DNA of 64,000 bases from Muscardinus avellanarius (taxonomy: Eukaryota; Chordata; Mammalia; Rodentia; Gliridae). A program made the position numbers and the translations under genes. The DNA lies in the NCBI GenBank assembly GCA_963383645.1, contig OY726571.1:79707108-79771107 (forward strand). Reading direction: 5' to 3'. This document shows positions 1-11,964 of this stretch, piece after piece. The notes beneath the pieces were generated by a model. It made no database searches. It was not told where the DNA came from and saw only the letters and a list, made by a program, of their open reading frames with translations. Numbering within the stretch: the first letter of the stretch is position 1; each line of letters begins with the position of its first letter.

Positions 1-28
1 TACAGGTGTGTGCTGACATACCCAGCTC
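1..28 (-). mobile_element. SINE remnant at window edge
   Basis: The first bases read as the reverse complement of the 5' end of the B1-ID composite SINE (ACAGGTGTGTGCTGACATAC, compare the promoter GTGCACACCTGT-like box). The rest of the element lies before the window. Confidence 0.6.
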
Positions 29-53
29 AATGGAATATTTTAAAATTTGGTGA

Positions 54-272
54 GCTGGGCATGGTAGCACATACTTGTAATCCCAGTACTTGTGAGGCTG
101 AGACAGGAGGATCGCAGTTTTGAAGCCAGCCTTAGCTACTTAGTGAGGCCCTCTGCAATTTAGTGAGAAACAGTTTCAAAATAAAGGATAAAAAATAGGG
201 CTGGGGGTGTAGCTCAGAGGTAGAATGCTTCTTGGCTTGATTCCCAGTACCATGAAATAAATAAAAATAAAT
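54..272 (+). mobile_element. B1-ID composite SINE, type 1
   Basis: A nearly complete element: B1-like left half, then the middle segment TCAGCTACTTAG-like that defines type 1, then an ID/tRNA-like right half ending in CCCAGTACC and an A-rich tail. It is flanked by a perfect 12-bp target-site duplication, AAAATTTGGTGA, at 42-53 and 273-284, so both ends are firm. Confidence 0.9.
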
Positions 273-454
273 AAAATTTGGTGACAAAATGCCATACTCA
301 CTGTCATCTTCTTCTCTATATTGAATGTCTTTGATACTTTAGTTGCTACTAAGTGTGGGCATTCCATGCCTACAATAGGTTGGCTTATGATAGAGTAATT
401 TATAAAATAAAAGTGTAAGTAACGTCTGAACTTTACAATCTTGGAAGATGGCAA

Positions 455-590
455 TGTCCTTACTCATGGGGAAACTGGGTCTCCAAGAAACTGAGCACCT
501 TGCCCAAGGCTACACAGATAATGAGAACCTTGGTCGTATGGCCTTGCTGGGACAAGATGGAGCCAGTCTGCATTCCTAGATGGCCACTTT
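455..590 (-). mobile_element. MIR fragment
   Basis: In this orientation the text reads GGGGAAACTGGG...CTTGCCCAAGG(C)TACACAG, the reverse complement of the conserved MIR core and 3' part. It is diverged, as expected of an ancient tRNA-derived SINE. Confidence 0.7.
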
Positions 591-957
591 TTCCTGAAAC
601 AAAGGAAGGGAAGGACTTTCTCTTTTACATTAATATTGACTTCAATTCTTCTAGGGAAAATTCACTCTTACTCAATTATTCCAGATCAGCATTTTGTGAA
701 ATAAAAATTCACAGGATATCTGCCAACTAATTCCTATTTGGGTTGCACTAGAACCAAATGGCCCAAGAGACTTATGGTGTGAAAAACACTACATTATTAA
801 AATACATTTATTAAGAGCTTTTTTTTCTTTTGCATTCTTTTCTCCAAATGGAGAGATATGGTGTCCCATTAATCTTGACACACTCAGATATACTCTCCTT
901 CCTGGACCATCTTAAAGGGATGTGAAATAAAGGTTCATTTGCTTTCTGCCTATAACA

Positions 958-1013
958 GTATCTAGACTTAATATCTAGACTTATAACAATATCTAGACTT
1001 AATCTAGACTTTT
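958..1013. repeat. Small tandem array of TATCTAGACTTA-like units
   Basis: Four imperfect copies of ATCTAGACTTA follow each other, separated by short variable spacers. Each carries the palindrome TCTAGA. It is a minor minisatellite with no matching neighbour. Confidence 0.8.
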
Positions 1014-1243
1014 TCTGTTATTGCATTCACAGCAGACTTCTTATTGAGTGATATAATATGATATGTACAAGCAAAGGAAAATTTCCCAATCTGGCTTTTC
1101 TCTTCTGAAACATTAAGCAGTGTTGTGTTTGACTACTTCTCTTGGTTTCTTATTATTTTTATACACGTCATTGGAGATGGTTTGCTATTTCTCATTCCTA
1201 ACTTATTTCTTAATCTTTTCCCAAAGAAAAAAGTGTTAGAAGG

Positions 1244-1275
1244 CATTTATTTACCTTATCATTTATTTGCCTTAT
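1244..1275. repeat. 16-bp tandem duplication
   Basis: Two adjacent copies of CATTTATTT(A/G)CCTTAT differ by one base, which suggests a local slippage duplication. Confidence 0.8.
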
Positions 1276-3055
1276 CATTCAGTTCATGCTAAAGGAATTT
1301 TAGGACATTTGTATATTTCTATTTTGTGTATTCTTAAGTTTTTTCCCTGAATCTTAATTATACTTTGTTATATTTTTACATAAGCTTTACCATATTATGT
1401 TTAACATAGCTGCTGTCTAGAAAAATATTCTGGAAACAAATAATGTCCCAAGGAATCACTTAGAAAATATCATGAATATTTCATTAAAATTATTATCATT
1501 TTAAAAACCAAAACAATGTAGATTATCAAATAGCACCATTTATCCTTTGTATAATAACGTTCACATGTGAAACTCCTATCAGATTTTTGTTAGAACCTCT
1601 GAATGTTAAGTATGGTAAAAATCACATTTTATTCGAATTATAATAGGCCAAGCGGAGTGGAAAATCATTCAGATGAAGTTCAGTAATGCAAAATCTCCCA
1701 TGCAATATAAGTAAAAGTCCTTTATTTTCAATAACATATCCTAAAAATCCAACTGTTATCTAAACTTTACACTTACCTCTGATTGTATATAGGTTGTAAG
1801 AACAACTCTGCTGCCCTGTCTAGCACTGCATCTTTCAACCCTGACTGTGCTTATCTAAATAAGTCCAGGCACGCCAGGCCCAGGGGCATCGCCACCCATG
1901 AGCCATCAGTCTTCAAGTGGCAAGAGCTGACAAAAGAATGCCAACCTCTCTCCCCTTTGCTAAATCAATATTCCAGAGTAGAAAGTTAAAACTCCACTAC
2001 TCTGCCTAGAAAAAACCCTCTGCAGCAAAACCTTCACGATGGAAAATGATGAAGTATGGGTTTGCCGTATTCCCACACCCAAGCATTTTTCAATTTCAAA
2101 GGATCATAAAATACAGTGTGATTTTCCGCAACTGGCGCTGGGAATTTATTCAAGCTCGCTGCATGTGCTGATATCAAGGAAGAAAGAAATGATGTGAAGA
2201 ACATTGACCAAAACACAGTATTACCATACTTCTTGGAACCCAGACTGAATGTCTTCAAACTTCACATTAACTATCGAGCTTCAGAGAAGGGTAAAATCGA
2301 AGTTGGCATAAAACTGAGTCTGCATTGGCATGCTTGGTGTTCATCTGGTCAAATTACTAAGCCTAGTGTTTCGGACACCTCAACAGGAGGAATAATGAAA
2401 AGTCTGTAGGGGAAGGAGAGAGTGCTGAACTCTTAACAGTTTGAGGAACCATGATCACAAGTGAATGAGGGACCTAATAGGCAGGAGTCAAGACAGCCAA
2501 TAGCTAGGAGTCAAAACAAAAGAAGTCAGTCCAGGAAGTAGACAAGGGAAGCCAAGAGCTGCCGTTGAGGACAGGCCACACTTGGGTGTGTGGTGTGTCT
2601 GATATGGAAGAGGGAGCCAAGGACACTATTGACACCATAGCTCCTATGGTGGTGCCTCAAGATACGAAGGCGGGGAGCTTTCCAACCAATGTTGGCCTGG
2701 AAGGGAAAAGCCTCTCAAATGTGCACACACTAGTACTCTTGGTGGTGCAGAAATCTCGGAGGATATATGCACAAGTTTGTTGGTGATTACAGGCAGGTGT
2801 GGGCCCCTTACAGCCACGCAATCTTGGGGTGTCCTGCTGTCACCTGTCTGCTACTCCCCAAGGCCTGGTCCCTACTGGTTCTGAACCTGATACCATGGCT
2901 AGGGCAGGGCAAATGGAGGGCAGACCCAGAAGCATCCTTTTGCCCTTGGCTAGTGTACCTTGTTGTCTAGGGCTGATGAGTGGGCAGGATTATTGTCAGC
3001 AGCTTGGATGACAGTCTCCAGAGCTGGATCTGCTCCCAGCACCCAACTCTTGGAG

Positions 3056-3110
3056 TTATAGTACACTCACTCAATAATGTATAATTTATAGTACACTCAC
3101 TCAAGAATGG
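3056..3110. repeat. 30-bp tandem duplication
   Basis: TTATAGTACACTCACTCAA occurs at 3056-3074 and again at 3086-3104, and the similarity continues on the 3' side, giving a period of 30 bp. Confidence 0.8.
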
Positions 3111-3829
3111 ATTATTTGGAAAAGAAACATCTTATGACCATATGAGCAAGCCAACATCCTGGGTCAAGTTTAATATACAAAAATAGGTCAAAGATCTTAG
3201 GTATGTACAGAAAGGGCAGTGGTCATAGAGAGTTGGCCCTTTACTGTCAGGAACAACTCACAGACATGGGAGTCCTTTCCTTAAGAGCCTAGTTTCTTGG
3301 TTTGCACATTGCATAGCTATGGATATACAGGAAACAAAGTAGATGGTGTGATTTTCCTTCTGTAGGCAAAGTTGCTACGTGTAGACAAGACTGTATCCTG
3401 GAAGCGTTAGTACTTTTCTTGGCCCTGTTCTTCCTTCTCTAACTTCCTTTCTCTGCTTTCTCCCACCCTTTCCTCTCAATCTAATTAATTCCTATTCTTT
3501 TTTCAAGAACCAGAATTCTGAGTGCGTTGGAAAAGAAGTGTGCCATTAAAGAATACTCAGTATCTCTCCCTTGTCCTCTCCAAATGCTAATTTCACACTC
3601 CTAATTTGTTCACAGAATACCTTATATGCTTTCTTCTTACTTTCAAATTCTCCTAAAAAATCATCTCTAATGGGAACTTTCTTGTCTGTAGGACATGCAG
3701 AGAGACAGTTACATTGTCTTCCAGAAGAGTGTAAGGCATGTCCATATCCAAAAGTGTTTCCAAAAGTTAACTGGTAAACCCCATGAGTGATCAAGAAGAG
3801 GTTGAGCTTTATGAGGAATTATTGCCATT

Positions 3830-4070
3830 TTAAAATCCTGGATAACATTATAGTAATTGATATTAGTCAGTCACAAAAAGTGAAAAGTCAGATGCTCTCC
3901 ATGATATTCAGAAGCTAAGGAGAATATGGGTCACAGAAGAGACTTTAGACAAAGAGGGATAAACCTTAGATGCTTAAAGAAGGTGACCTGAGGGAGATGA
4001 GAGGGGGAGAGGGAAACGCGCCCTAATGCACATGATGTACATTCACAAACATATTAAAGTCAATCCCTAA
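3830..4070 (+). mobile_element. L1 3' end, left part
   Basis: From GGATAACATTATAG through the AGTCAGTCACAAAAAG block and a purine-rich stretch, this follows the same order as the 3' end of the L1 at 54925-55576. It stops at 4070, where a second L1 is inserted, and resumes at 4425. 5'-truncated and non-coding. Confidence 0.75.
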
Positions 4071-4424
4071 GATTAGCTAAGCACAGAGAAAGAATGGACA
4101 TATGTTTTCTCTAATATGCTTGGGCTAGGGAGTCTTTGGGATACCACAGGGACTCCCAATAATGGAGGTGATCCTCAATGAAGCCAGGGAGGAAGGGTAG
4201 GGGAGGAAGGAGGCTGAGGTTCATTAATGGAAATGCTACCTGCGACTATGTGTATACATGTGAATATAACATTGTTAACCTGGCCACTAGGTATTGGGAG
4301 GGAGGGAAATGGCAAGGTGGGGAGGGGAGGGCACCAACGACTATGTGAATAGATACCTTTGTCAACATGATCTACATTATGATGGGAGACTGTAATGCAC
4401 CAGTAAAAAAGTAAAAAAAAACAA
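4071..4424 (+). mobile_element. Truncated L1 inserted in another L1
   Basis: A 354-bp L1 3' end with the terminal motif AATGCACCAGTAAAAAA and an A-rich tail. It is bounded by a 15-bp target-site duplication, AAAGTCAATC(C/A)CTAA, at 4056-4070 and 4425-4439 (14 of 15 match). The target is the 3' region of an older L1, so the order of events is clear. Confidence 0.85.
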
Positions 4425-4575
4425 AAAGTCAATCACTAAACCAAACATGAGAAGGAAGGAAGGGGAGGGAATGGGGTGGGAATTGGGGAAGGGCTAAGTG
4501 AGTGATGTGTACATAAATGCCTCTACCATCCTGTAGCACATTCAGATGCATGATTACAATGCATCAATTAAAAAA
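4425..4575 (+). mobile_element. L1 3' end, right part
   Basis: Continuation of the element that begins at 3830. It matches the last about 150 bases of the L1 near 55420-55560 (ACTAAACCAAACATG, G-rich run, GTGATGTGTACAT, AATGCATCAATTAAAAAA). Confidence 0.75.
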
Positions 4576-5509
4576 TCCACGTGAACTGCACTTAAAAAAT
4601 CAAATAATATCCTTCCTTTTAAATTTGTGTAACTTTCCTATCTCCTAGTTAGCTTTATACCATCAAGCAGAAAAAAAAAAAGAGATATGCAATATTGGCA
4701 AAAAAAACATTCACTAGAATTGGCTGGGGATGATGTGTTTCTGGCACTCTAAGATACTTAACACCTTTCAGAATGGAGGAAAAAGTTGCTTTGACAATGT
4801 TTCGGCGAGGCACACATGGAGAATATTCCTGATCCAAGACAGGCTCTGGGTACCACGTTCACTTCAGCAGCCCGGACTAGATTTCATCAGTATATCAACT
4901 GTGTTATTCTCCCATTTGGGGGTCAAAAGTCTAAAACTTGGCCAGGGATACTGCCCCATTTCAAATGAACTTATTTGCAAATGGTGTAGCAAGAGTTCCC
5001 TTTGTGACAGAAGCTTACAGATACTCACCAGCTGGTATTACCAGTGTTCAATTAGGCAGGTGAAGAGCTGACGACACAGGCACCATTCCAGCACATACAC
5101 GTGAGTTTAAAAAAAAAAAAAAAACACGTTCAAATGAAAGAAAACATTTCTGCATGCTAAACTCAGCTCAGAACACCTCTTTCTTCTAGAGAATGATCCT
5201 GTAACGTTTTACTACAGCAATATTTTGAACTCTTGATGGTGTCATGATTTATTTTAAACAGGTGTCCAATATAAAAAAGCAGAGCTCATGCCTTATATTT
5301 TGGGTTCCACTAATTGAATTGCAATATAGTTGCCAAAATCATCTGTCCAGAGAGTGGTAGACAATGGTTCAAATCTGATCTGATAGCTGCAGTCCAAGTC
5401 TTTAATACCAAACTTTTTGGGGAAGTGATAAACAGATGGGAATAATCAAATGAGACTGGATGCAACTTGAATCTGTCTCGAGCAGTCCTGATGCACACTG
5501 AAAAGAATG
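4576..5509. other. Unassigned single-copy-like DNA
   Basis: No recognised gene or repeat, apart from an A-tract at 5109-5124. An open frame at 4730-5071 has no recognisable domain. GTTCACTTCAGCAGC near 4857 recalls the start of U6 RNA but the rest of U6 does not follow. Confidence 0.5.
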
Positions 5510-5715
5510 TTGGGCCTGGAGCCTGCGGATCTGGATGTGAGTTTGAAGTCTGAGTTACTAATGAGATGCTTGATTTGGGGCAATTCAGCCCCTCTGAACT
5601 GCAGTATTCCTGTGAAATAGTTTATTGCATATCTCAGAGTTCCAAATGCTTTTGAGAATTAAATTGCTTCAGCATACTAAACTGCCTACCAAGGGCCTAG
5701 GGTAGACAGTAAGCT
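5510..5715 (+). mobile_element. MIR
   Basis: Order and wording fit MIR: GATCTGGATGTGAGTTTGAA, TTTGGGGCAATTCA, CCTCTGAACTGCAGT, then GAGAATTAAAT and ACTGCCTA. The tRNA-like start is decayed. Confidence 0.7.
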
Positions 5716-6680
5716 TTCAACGATGGTGGGGTCAAATAGGAATGAGTTTAACCTGAATGTTGGAATATGAGTTTTTTTATTGCTGGTTGTTGTTCCAGAC
5801 AAAAAATTAGAGACACTGATTTGCAAAGCCTGGGAGGAAAGGACCGAGAATGTGGTTGTGGAGTGTGGTCAGCCTGCGCCATGCAATGTATCGAAGCCCC
5901 GATGTAGGATTTACAAAATACATCCTCTATCGCAATGGGAGACTTTCTTCTATGTCCCCATGCATTCTCAGTTGTCATACTCTCCCGGGCCACTCAGAGA
6001 ACAAGGGGACTCCCCAGATTATTAAAATTATGTGATTACTTACCCATCAGATGAGCTCCTATGGAAAGGAGAAAGCACCAATTGTTTCTCCAGTTCCATC
6101 AACTGTAATAGAGTGTCACTAACTATGACCAAATCTCACCATGGACCTGGACTATAACCACAAACGAATCCATATGTCAGTAACCGCATAACACAGTACT
6201 ATACAAAGCAAAGAAGACAGTAGTTGATGGGACAGAATAGCAAGCACAGTATTATACGCTTCAGGAGAACAGAAAATTAAAGAGGGATGTTGAACCTTTC
6301 TTGGGTGGTATTATGTTTGAAGAGCAGGTTCTCGTGCATGGTGATGCCCCAAAGCTGAGAACGGCATCAAGAGAAAGTGAGAAGTAACCCCACAACCCCT
6401 CCTAAAGTAAGAACTTGTCCTAATCAGGCATTTGCAATGCATCCTTGATGCTTTCAGCCTTCTTTTACTTCCTTTTATTCTCTATCTTTCATCTTTTTCT
6501 TTTTTCATTTAGAATCCCAGAAAACCAGTACCAGTAACTCTATCCCCTCCCATCAGAAGAAATCATGTTCTATAAGATTAGTTAAAACTGGCTGAGGGAG
6601 GATTCACACTCTGCAAGAGGAACTACTGACATGAAAAAGAAAATGAAGCAATGCTCCATAATTTTTCCCCAAACCTGCTG
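5716..6680. other. Unassigned single-copy-like DNA
   Basis: Short overlapping open frames occur on both strands at 5748-6035, but none has a known motif or a consistent coding bias. No repeat family recognised. Confidence 0.5.
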
Positions 6681-6905
6681 GTTCTGTGAGAAGGACACGT
6701 GCGGAGCTGGGGAGGCGGAGCTGCGGGAAGGGACGGAACGCTTTCCATCCATCATGGCCCACTGGTGACTGGCCGCTTCTCCAGGAGTGACCTAGCCCTG
6801 CGCTTTGCTCAAGTGGAGGCTGCTGAAAGGGGCTGGCTTCCTCCGCAGGAAGCAGAGAGTAGCATAAGGGCCCAAGTAGAAGCCACTGAATGTTGCTTAA
6901 TACAA
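6681..6905. other. CpG-rich block, left part
   Basis: About nine CpG dinucleotides fall within roughly 160 bases (about 6697-6850), including a CACGTG E-box near 6697. This is far above the surrounding CpG-poor sequence. It could be a remnant CpG island or an old GC-rich repeat. No exon is demonstrable. Confidence 0.45.
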
Positions 6906-6917
6906 TTTGTGTTTTGC

Positions 6918-7205
6918 TTTTTTTTTTTTTTTTTAGAATTTTATTGGTTCTCAGGATTCATATTGTAGTGAGGTTCAAAGTGATAACAGTTATTAATGTA
7001 TATAACGTCTCTTAATGTGATGTCCTCCTAATCCTATTTTTTCATCTCTTTTTCTCCCTTCTCTGCTCTTCATACATGCTAGGAAGGTTGGTAGTGATAC
7101 CTTCAGATATGGGCATGACATCATTTGGTCTGTTTCCTTTCTCAAGCCCCCCTATACACTCCTCCCTCTCCCAATCCCCTTCCACTATTCTACGGGTCTC
7201 ACTTT
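6918..7205 (-). mobile_element. Antisense L1 3' end (probable)
   Basis: A T-run at 6918-6935 precedes AGAATTTTATTGGTTCTCAGG and a series of pyrimidine-rich blocks. Together these resemble the reverse complement of the L1 3' UTRs elsewhere in the window (28345, 52561). It lies between two CpG-rich blocks. No target-site duplication was found. Confidence 0.5.
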
Positions 7206-7400
7206 ATCAGAGCAGGATTTCAGGTTGATTTGGCAGCCATGGCTGGGAAGAGGATTCTAGAAGGGGCAGGTACACGGGTGATGGGTGTGGCCCACCAGGT
7301 GAAGGGAAAGCTGACTGGGGAGACGAGGGAAGCACAGGGGTGCAGGTCGGGAGTCCTCTCTAAGGGCTAATTTCACATTCTAAATTTGCCCGCGGCGCAC
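7206..7400. other. CpG-rich block, right part
   Basis: GC-rich sequence ending in CCCGCGGCGCACC near 7390, with about six CpGs. It may once have been continuous with 6681-6905 before the L1-like piece arrived. The frame at 7125-7370 crosses into the L1-like piece and is not a credible gene. Confidence 0.4.
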
Positions 7401-9369
7401 CTTGGGGAAGCATCCTTACATGTCAACAAGAATGGGTTGAGATTCAGACAAGCCTTTCTGTCTTGTCCTTCCCACGGTATCTGGTACTTCACTGAAACAC
7501 TGCCACGTGTCCCCCACAAGTGACTATTTTGCAGTTCTGACTGAAGCAACAGCCAAATGCAACGCGGTATAAATCAATCCGCAAACATCTGTTCTAGGGG
7601 CCTGTGGAGGGAAAGGTGAGGGGAGTGTACATACATGTACAAGCTCTCTGCAGCAAGACTAAACTGAGCACAGCGGTCCCACATCCTTTGACGAGCACCT
7701 GCTTCTTTGGGGTCAGGCCTCCAAGTCTGCATCAGGAAGCATTTCATTAAAGATTTCCACGGTAAGAGGTAACCTTGCATTCTGAGTGAAAGAACGTAAC
7801 CTAAAGCATATGTAAGGAGTAATATTTCATGGAAGAATAAATTATTAAAAGCCTACTAAAAATAACCATGCTTCTCCTAAGAAAAAAAATATTGTCGCGT
7901 ACTGTATGAGACGATAGCACAAGCTTACAACTCAAATCTCAAAGTTTATATTCTCTCTCTCTTTTATTTACGTATTTATTTTGCTCTCTTCTCTTTTTTT
8001 GTCTCTTCCATTTTCTACTTCTTTTTTTCTGGAAAGAAGACAATGTCACAATGGGAATATGCTTCCTTTTCCCAGTGAGATTGCTAAATGTGTTGTGTAT
8101 TTAGTTTACATTTCATATGAAAATGTTCAATCTGTAGGCATCACGGACTTTCTCTCTGAGTTACTGAAAAGAAATACTAATTCATGGAAAATCGCAAACG
8201 TGATACAATGACAGGCTATCACATTGTAACACAAGTTGGTGAGGAGCGTTGAGCTGTAGGACTTGGTCTCTGGGTTTATATACTGTGGGAATAAAAATTT
8301 TCCATATGTTGACTAGGAAATATGGAGGCAATTCAGAAGCTGCGTGCGGCAGAGCAGGTATTTTATGTCTGGCTCTCTGAATCCCCAGTAGTTATGGGTT
8401 ATAATTCTCAGACTGAATTTGTGATAGAATTTTCTCTTTCTAGGCAGAACTAGCACAGTTCCTGGCTGGCAGGTAGGGTTTGAGGATTGTGCAGTCTTGG
8501 AGTTGAAAATGAGTTTCAAGTACATCCCTATTATTTATTTTAAAAGCGGAATATACCGACATCAGAAAGGGGAGCACAAGTGGCGTAGGGGTATGTATCA
8601 CAAATTAAGAGCAACGATGAGTTCCTCATTATTAAACTGAGTTATGAGTACTTATGCCAACAGTGGCCATGGCACCTCTTCTCAGAACCTTCCCACTACG
8701 TAGCCTTTCTGGTGGGGGCTCAAAAGTGGAAGATGGACCTGGATTTGAATCTAATGCTGTCAAAACCTGAAAAAGTCACTTCCTGGGATCCAGGCATAAT
8801 ACCTTTTAGCAGGACTTTTGTGATTATTAAATGTGGTACAATGTGTGACATTCTGACTCAATGTGACCACCAACTACAATCCATAAGCTCTTATCCTCTG
8901 TTGAGAATCAAGCATCCCTACTCTGAACTGCAGAAAAGGAACAGTTCAATTAGTCATCATTGTACCTAGAAAATATACTCAATTATGGGGATATAATTGT
9001 AAAAGAAAATAACAGGAAGAAGGACTAATATCTATCTAAGAGTGCTACACTCTAATAATATAAAGTATTAAGTCCCTGCCTTCTAGGACCTTACAATTTA
9101 ATGGCTGTCTAATGAGAAAAAGTACAGGCAGATGAAAGCTAAGAGAGAGCTTGGCCAAGGCCCGATTTGCTGTGGGAAATCAACCAGAACTTGAGAAGGG
9201 GAGGGAGATGTTTTCGAAAAGATGATGTTGCTGTGGCCTGCTTCTGGAAAAGAGTTTCCTTTATTAATTTTTGAATGGTGAGATAAGAAAAGCAAAGTAT
9301 AGAAAGTGGACTTTATATTCTGACCAAATGGATAGTAGATCATTTAAATAAGAAGTGTGTGTACGTTTG

Positions 9370-9371
<2 letters not shown>
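7401..9371. other. Unassigned DNA with a possible MIR trace
   Basis: No gene recognised. Around 8725-8855 the order GGACCTGGATTTGAATCTAA...CACTTCCTGG recalls a worn MIR in plus orientation, but similarity is weak. The rest looks single-copy. Confidence 0.4.

Positions 9372-9415
<44 letters not shown>
9372..9415. repeat. (TG)22 microsatellite
   Basis: An uninterrupted 44-bp TG array, not attached to a recognisable SINE, unlike several other dinucleotide arrays in this window. Confidence 0.95.
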
Positions 9416-9417
<2 letters not shown>

Positions 9418-11730
9418 TCTGGGCAGGAATGGGGTTCATATATAGAATTACTAGAACGGTCAATGTCACAGCTTTACATAGAGAGAATGCGTCCTCTGTG
9501 AATCAAATAAACAATCAAAAAGATAAGAGAAGCCCTAATAAATAAATTACTATAATTAAAATTTTAAAACAGAAAATTGGCAATACATGTCACTTGTCAC
9601 TTGAAGAAAGTTGGGCTGTCCTGGGAACAGGCCTGTGCAGTCACAGAAATTTTATGGATTAGCTAACAAATTAGCTAGTTCACTAGTTATCCACTCCTAC
9701 CAGTTGGTATTGCTCATTTTGGATTTATCATTCGCCCACACCCTTGGCATGACTTCTCTCCCCCATCAGCTTGAATCTGAATGTGATTTGCTTTGCTCAG
9801 TGGATGACGAGCCATTTTGCTGTAATCACAGCCTTGAAATGCACTCATGCTATTGTTCTCCCACTATCTACTATGCAAGTGTGTGCCCCATATATTTCCT
9901 GATATTACAGTGGCTCACGTGTGCAAGGGTCCAGAACCTTATAAAAAATAGAGTTGCCTTGGTCATACTATACACTTCATCACAGGGGGAAAAATACATG
10001 TTAATCATTAGAAAAACAGATTTGGGGAATTATTTATTTTGTAGTATTAAAGCAGAAAAAAATTTGACTTAGAAAATATATTCTTTTGAAGAGATATTCT
10101 GGATTGTTTCGGTGTATTTTATTTTATTTTTTATTTTTTGGAAGAGAGAATGAGTGTTAGGTGCAGGTGAGCACGGGAAGCAGGTGCTTCTTTGGCAGCA
10201 TCTCAGAGCCTCAACGTTCCTGCCAGTCAGCCAATGAGAAGCTCAGGGACACCTGGATTGACATCCCTAGGTAGCAGTGACATCATCTGATGTTGCTGTT
10301 ATCAGGTTTAAAAGTATCAACTTTGGAGTGTGCCACCCTTGAATAGAACCTGAACACTTCTACTTTCTAGCCAGATGATTACTGAACTTTCTTGGTTTTT
10401 CATTTGTATATAGACCATAGTATTTCCTCCATTGGGTAAAAGGATTGAGATAAAGTACATTATATTTTTTTGGCAAACAGAAAGTTAAAAATAGTCATTG
10501 CTACATGATCATAACTCTTCCATCCCTACCTTGAATGAAATATTTATGACATTTCACCCAATCTTTTCCAGGACTTTATGTCTCCTGTGGTATTTCAAGA
10601 CCACATGGTGTGTTGCTACCTCTGCAATGGTAGCACCCTGAGGAAGTGTCTGCAGTTCTACTTTAATGCAGGTTGGATTATAAGGGCCTGGAAATAAGAA
10701 TTCTTCCCTATTCTCCATGATAAATATAAACTGATTTCAGAAACAATGCTAAAATCCAGTGGCAGGTAGAGTTCTGCAGAAAGCATCATCTTAGATGAAT
10801 TTTAGATTCTTGCTGCTTTAGGAATTCTGTAAAGGAGAAAAATGTAGCCGTCGTTTTCTCTCATGGAAATATTTCTTTTGGCAAATATACTCTTAGATTG
10901 TGTAGCTGCATTTAATACACAAGATGTCAGAGAGAAATAGTGTTAGCTCATTTGATCCTCAATGAGAAACCATTTTGTCTAAGATCAGGTATCATGTCGA
11001 TCAAGGATTTTTATTAATACATATTTTGAGGCAGCCACATGTAGCCACTTCATAGGAAGGTTAGGTTTTATAATAAAGATGCTTTCTTCCTGAGGTAATG
11101 TTTTTGTAATAGACAATGGTTTATCCATGACCTACCGAACTCATGAGGTAATGGGTCCGAAATACATGCCATAAACCACAGCAGTTCCTTGATGAAGAAA
11201 ACCAACATGAATTAGTATATTTCCCTGAATGTCAGGGTGGTCAGGATGACTAAAAGCTACTTTTTTTTTCAACCTTTTCCCTTTTCTCTCATAAATATCT
11301 ACATAGTTTGATTCTCCCATTATTTCAAAGGAAAAAGTTACTTATAAAATGTCCTCTTGCAAAGACAGAAGCCAAAACTTCACAGTTTGAAATGTGGCAC
11401 AGTTGAGACAATCCTCCTCAACACAAATCTGAACCATCAGTGTGTGAGTTCTTACCTATTAATTCAGTTACAGAAGTGAGAGTATTCACTTTGCTGAAAA
11501 AGGCAGTAATATAAAATTAAGACCAGCTGAATGTACTATAACTAGAGGTTTCCTTAGAATGAGTTACACCCTGGGTGGATATTTCTTCTGGTGCGGAAGA
11601 TTAAAACTACTTTAAATGCAAATATAAAAACATGCACATACATGTACCCCAAGAACCTTAGTCATCCACTGGATAAATCCTTCATTCTATAAATGACACA
11701 CGAAGCTAAAATATTTAAATTACACATAGT
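9416..11730. other. Unassigned DNA with promoter-like spacing at 10231-10315
   Basis: No gene or repeat recognised. The longest open frame in the window (9611-10072, 153 codons) lies here but has no familiar motif. At 10231-10235 is a CCAAT box, at 10278-10285 TGACATCA (CRE/AP-1-like), and at 10308 TTTAAAAG. The spacing would suit a solo LTR or decayed promoter, but this is inference. Confidence 0.4.
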
Positions 11731-11917
11731 CTTTATTTTATTTTTATTTTTTATTTGGCAGATCTGGGGATGGAGCCCAGAGGCATTTGACATCCGAGAT
11801 ATACCCCCTGCCCAATTTTTTATTCTTTATTTTGAAACAGGGTCTCACTGAGTTGCAGAGGGCCTCACTAAGTAGCTGAGGCTGTCTGCGAACCATGATC
11901 CTCCGGTCTCAGCCATA
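11731..11917 (-). mobile_element. B1-ID SINE, type 1, 5'-truncated
   Basis: Reverse-oriented: A-tail complement, then TCTGGGGATGGAGCCCAGAG (ID-like part), TTTTGAAACAGGGTCTCACT, and CTAAGTAGCTGAGG. It stops after GGTCTCAGCC, so the first part of the element is missing. Confidence 0.85.
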
Positions 11918-11964
11918 GTTATTCTTATATGAATTCCTCAAAAGATGAAGCTTAATAATTCCTC

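Larger units (their letters stand above)
591..3829. other. Unassigned AT-rich DNA
   Basis: I see no recognisable gene or repeat family here apart from the short tandem duplications listed separately. The part at about 2540-3010 is richer in G+C and has open frames on the plus strand up to about 73 codons, but no splice-bounded frame or familiar protein motif. A decayed LTR is possible for that part. Confidence 0.5.

Noticed and set aside
4856..4890. U6 snRNA-like start GTTCACTTCAGCAGC
   Set aside because: The conserved U6 body and 3' T-run do not follow.
6699..6968. 89-codon frame in the CpG-rich block
   Set aside because: Its last third reads through the T-run and the antisense L1-like piece, so it is not a real protein.
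9611..10072. Longest open frame, 153 codons, plus strand
   Set aside because: No recognised domain, no Kozak or splice context that stands out, and length within chance for 64 kb of AT-rich DNA in six frames.
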